Part shown: positions 62,039-64,000 of the stretch, in pieces
Position numbering within the stretch: position 1 is the first letter of the stretch
Layout of the letters: each line of letters begins with the position of its first letter
Assembly: GCA_022695795.1 (NCBI GenBank)
Contig: MU404078.1
Location: forward strand, 186,001-250,000
Origin: Biscogniauxia marginata
Taxonomy: Eukaryota; Ascomycota; Sordariomycetes; Xylariales; Xylariaceae
Length of the DNA stretch: 64,000 bases
Reading direction: 5' to 3'
The notes under the pieces: generated by a model
The model's database searches: none
Told to the model about the DNA's origin: nothing
Seen by the model: the letters and a program-made list of their open reading frames with translations, nothing else
Translations under genes and position numbers: made by a program

Positions 62039-63404
62039 ATGGCCCTAGACACTCGATTCGCCCTCGTCACAGGGTAAGCGGGCAACTTCAAAGGGTTTTT
62101 AATGTCTAGCTAGCTAAACTGGCCTAGATGTGGGCATGGCGGTATCGGAGAGGCATTGGTTCAGGAATATGCCCTGGCAGGCATCCATCCCATCGCGACT
62201 GTGCTGCCATCCGAACCCAGTGAACATCTTACTAGATCCAATATCACGTGGTTCACTCTGGATGTAACCAGGGAAGAGTCCATTATTCAACTCAAGAAAC
62301 ACATCTTCGATCTCACAGGAGGACGCCTACACATATTGGTAAACAATGCGTGAGTTATGTCACCAGTTCCTTATTCTCCTAGCTAACACTGGCACTTTCC
62401 TCATATACAGAGGAATATGTAAGATTGATTATCATACCTCGGATGCGTTCCATAGCTGAGACTTGATAAGGCTACACCATGCCAGCAGTTGACACTGACA
62501 TTACTCCTGTACAAAAAATGTTTGATGTCAACGTTTTTGGACCAATGAGAATACTTAAGCATTTTCACAATATGTTGATCGATTCAGGTGGGACCATTGT
62601 GAACATCGGCTCAGTTGGGGGCATCGTCCCTTACATATATGGAGGTAGGCTTTTAATAATGAAAAATTGGTTGAAACTGCTGAATTCATATTGTAGCATC
62701 TTATAATGCTAGCAAAGCAGCGCTTCATCACTGGGCAAACACCCTGCGTCTGGAAATGGCACCCCTTGGGTAAGTAGAAGATCGAACCAACGGAGCCTCA
62801 CCATCCTAATCACAACTGAATATAGCGTGAAAGTCTTGACAGTATGTATAACTGTTTATCATTCCAATTATTCTGTTGTTGCTGATAATCATACAAGGTT
62901 ATCTCTGGTGAGATTGGGACAAACATTCTGAAAAGCGACTATAGTAGAGAGCTACCAGACGGTCAGTCCTCTAGCGAGAAAACTACACATCATAGATGTT
63001 AAAGTGGTGTACAGGCTCTTATTTCACGCCTCTTGCTCCAGAGTTCAGGGCACATGTGCAGAGAACACCCAGTGAGCAAACCCCAACAACAGGAAGCTAT
63101 GCAATGAAGGGCGAACTTTTGTATTGATACTTTGTTCAGAAACTACAGACCGTTTTGAATACGCTGCCAATGTTGTCTCGCAGAGTTTAAAATCAAGCCC
63201 ACCCGCATGGTTCTGGTACGGAAAGACTACCGCTATCGTCCGTTTCTTTGACGTATTCGCTCCTCGCACTATCTGGGTAAGATTGTAAAATTTGACTGGC
63301 CAACGGACACTTCTAAACTTCTTCAGGACTACATCCTATGGGTCGTGTTCAGTTGTGCGAAGCTAAAAGGTACAAATCGATCTTCAACTAGGGTCGAGAC
63401 ATGA
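62039..63404 (+). CDS. AYR1-like short-chain dehydrogenase/reductase
   Basis: Ten exons: join(62039..62073, 62128..62349, 62411..62418, 62471..62644, 62697..62769, 62826..62841, 62898..62961, 63015..63071, 63140..63276, 63327..63404), 287 aa, frame closed. It is an NADPH-type classical SDR closest in pattern to 1-acyldihydroxyacetone-phosphate reductase (Ayr1). The cofactor loop TGCGHGGIG is joined across intron 1. LDVT is followed by NNAGI (spanning three exons), the catalytic Ser lies in NIGSVGG, and Tyr and Lys in SYNASKAAL (across intron 4). VISGEIGTNI follows the active site. The C-terminal third (PPAWFWYGKTTAIVRFFDVF; DYILWVVFS) is typical of Ayr1-like enzymes and partly hydrophobic, so membrane association is likely. 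Exon 3 is only 8 nt and exon 6 only 16 nt. Position beside the PKS suggests it reduces a keto group on the polyketide; this is inference. Confidence 0.87.
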
Positions 63405-64000
63405 GGGTTTCCCAAAGTTACATCCAAGCCGCTTCTAGCGGTGTTACTCTCCTCTGTATGAGGCCGTAGAATTTTGAGGGAACAGGTGTTCATATGCGGT
63501 AGTTATAAAGAAAAGTGAGAAAAAACTCTCAGATATATATACAATCCTTAGAGGAGTTTTAGAGTGCATCTAAAATGCATTTCATTCGCTATGACTAAGT
63601 ATAGTTTATTTCCATTTGCCAAGGGCCTAGCAAGTAAACATGGTTGATATCGTGAATGATGATGAAGAAAAAAGAGCGGGGAGTTTCACCCGAAAGGCTA
63701 GAGCTCGATAATGGTCACTCTCCAGGGGGCATACTTCAGAGGCTTCAAAATATATCATAAGCCTAAGAAGATTCATATGAGAACACCTTGCGAGTAGTAA
63801 CCATCCTGTCAGCTTATTTCAGCAGGTCTAGTTATAAAACACTATTACTATGAACAAATGCGAATATAACCCAATACGGAAAGTGATATAGAGGATCACG
63901 TGATAACCGAAACGCTTTATAACACGGTAGTTAAACTATATATAATATAATAAATATACCCGCTTTTATATATTTAATAACTCACTTTTAAATTAAAACT
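63405..64000. other. Right edge, 3' flank becoming AT-rich
   Basis: The 3' UTR of the reductase is followed by DNA with no gene. The last ~100 bases are strongly AT-rich and may be the start of another RIP-like island. Confidence 0.4.

Noticed and set aside
1..64000. CRISPR arrays, rRNA operons, bacterial-type operons
   Set aside because: None was seen; the organism is a fungus and no regularly spaced repeats or rRNA-like blocks are present.

Overview
The window is nuclear DNA from a filamentous ascomycete (Pezizomycotina). Genes carry short GT-AG introns, mostly 45-190 nt, with CTAAC/CTGAC-type branch sites. The gene set is typical of the group: Kex1, Boi-type SH3-SAM-PH protein, Dre2, an RTA1-like protein and a highly reducing polyketide synthase. 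One AT-rich island looks like repeat-induced point mutation (RIP). Many intergenic stretches are littered with AGGTA/TACCT words. I would guess Sordariomycetes, perhaps Xylariales, but nothing here proves the order.

Layout. 1-4 kb: gene-poor, with one broken ORF. 4-13 kb: mitochondrial methionyl-tRNA formyltransferase (+), a small Stf2-like hydrophilin (-) whose start codon is split by an intron, and DRE2 (+). 14-19 kb: three minus-strand genes for coiled-coil or charged proteins of unknown role. 20-23 kb: a Boi1/2-like polarity protein. 26.6-30.5 kb: a large SP-RING (SUMO-ligase type) protein with a polyglutamine tract. 32.6-34.7 kb: KEX1. 36-37 kb: a fungal hypothetical protein. 37-42 kb: almost empty. 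42.3-43.6 kb: a mitochondrial-type lipase whose reading frame does not close across one intron. 45.8-46.9 kb: an RTA1-like membrane protein. 49.8-50.6 kb: a rhomboid protease. 51-52.2 kb: a RIP-like AT-rich island and a decayed retroelement piece. 52.5-60.8 kb: a 12-exon highly reducing polyketide synthase (KS-AT-DH-residual MT-ER-KR-ACP, 2466 aa). 62.0-63.4 kb: a divergently transcribed 10-exon short-chain reductase.

The PKS and the reductase share a 1.26-kb divergent promoter region and look like the near edge of a biosynthetic gene cluster that probably continues past 64 kb. The rest are housekeeping or lineage genes with no obvious joint pathway.

The most unusual signal is a pair of introns in two unrelated genes, 40 kb apart (one in the 14-kb coiled-coil gene, one in the PKS ER region). 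They share three collinear blocks of sequence, as expected for introner-like elements, that is, introns that multiply. Other points worth a look are the split start codon, a stop-free 48-nt intron in the PKS, an 8-nt microexon in the reductase, a perfect splice donor overlapping the PKS stop codon, and the RIP-like repeat island next to the PKS. All splice models were made by eye; most sum to a clean open frame, and the exceptions are stated.
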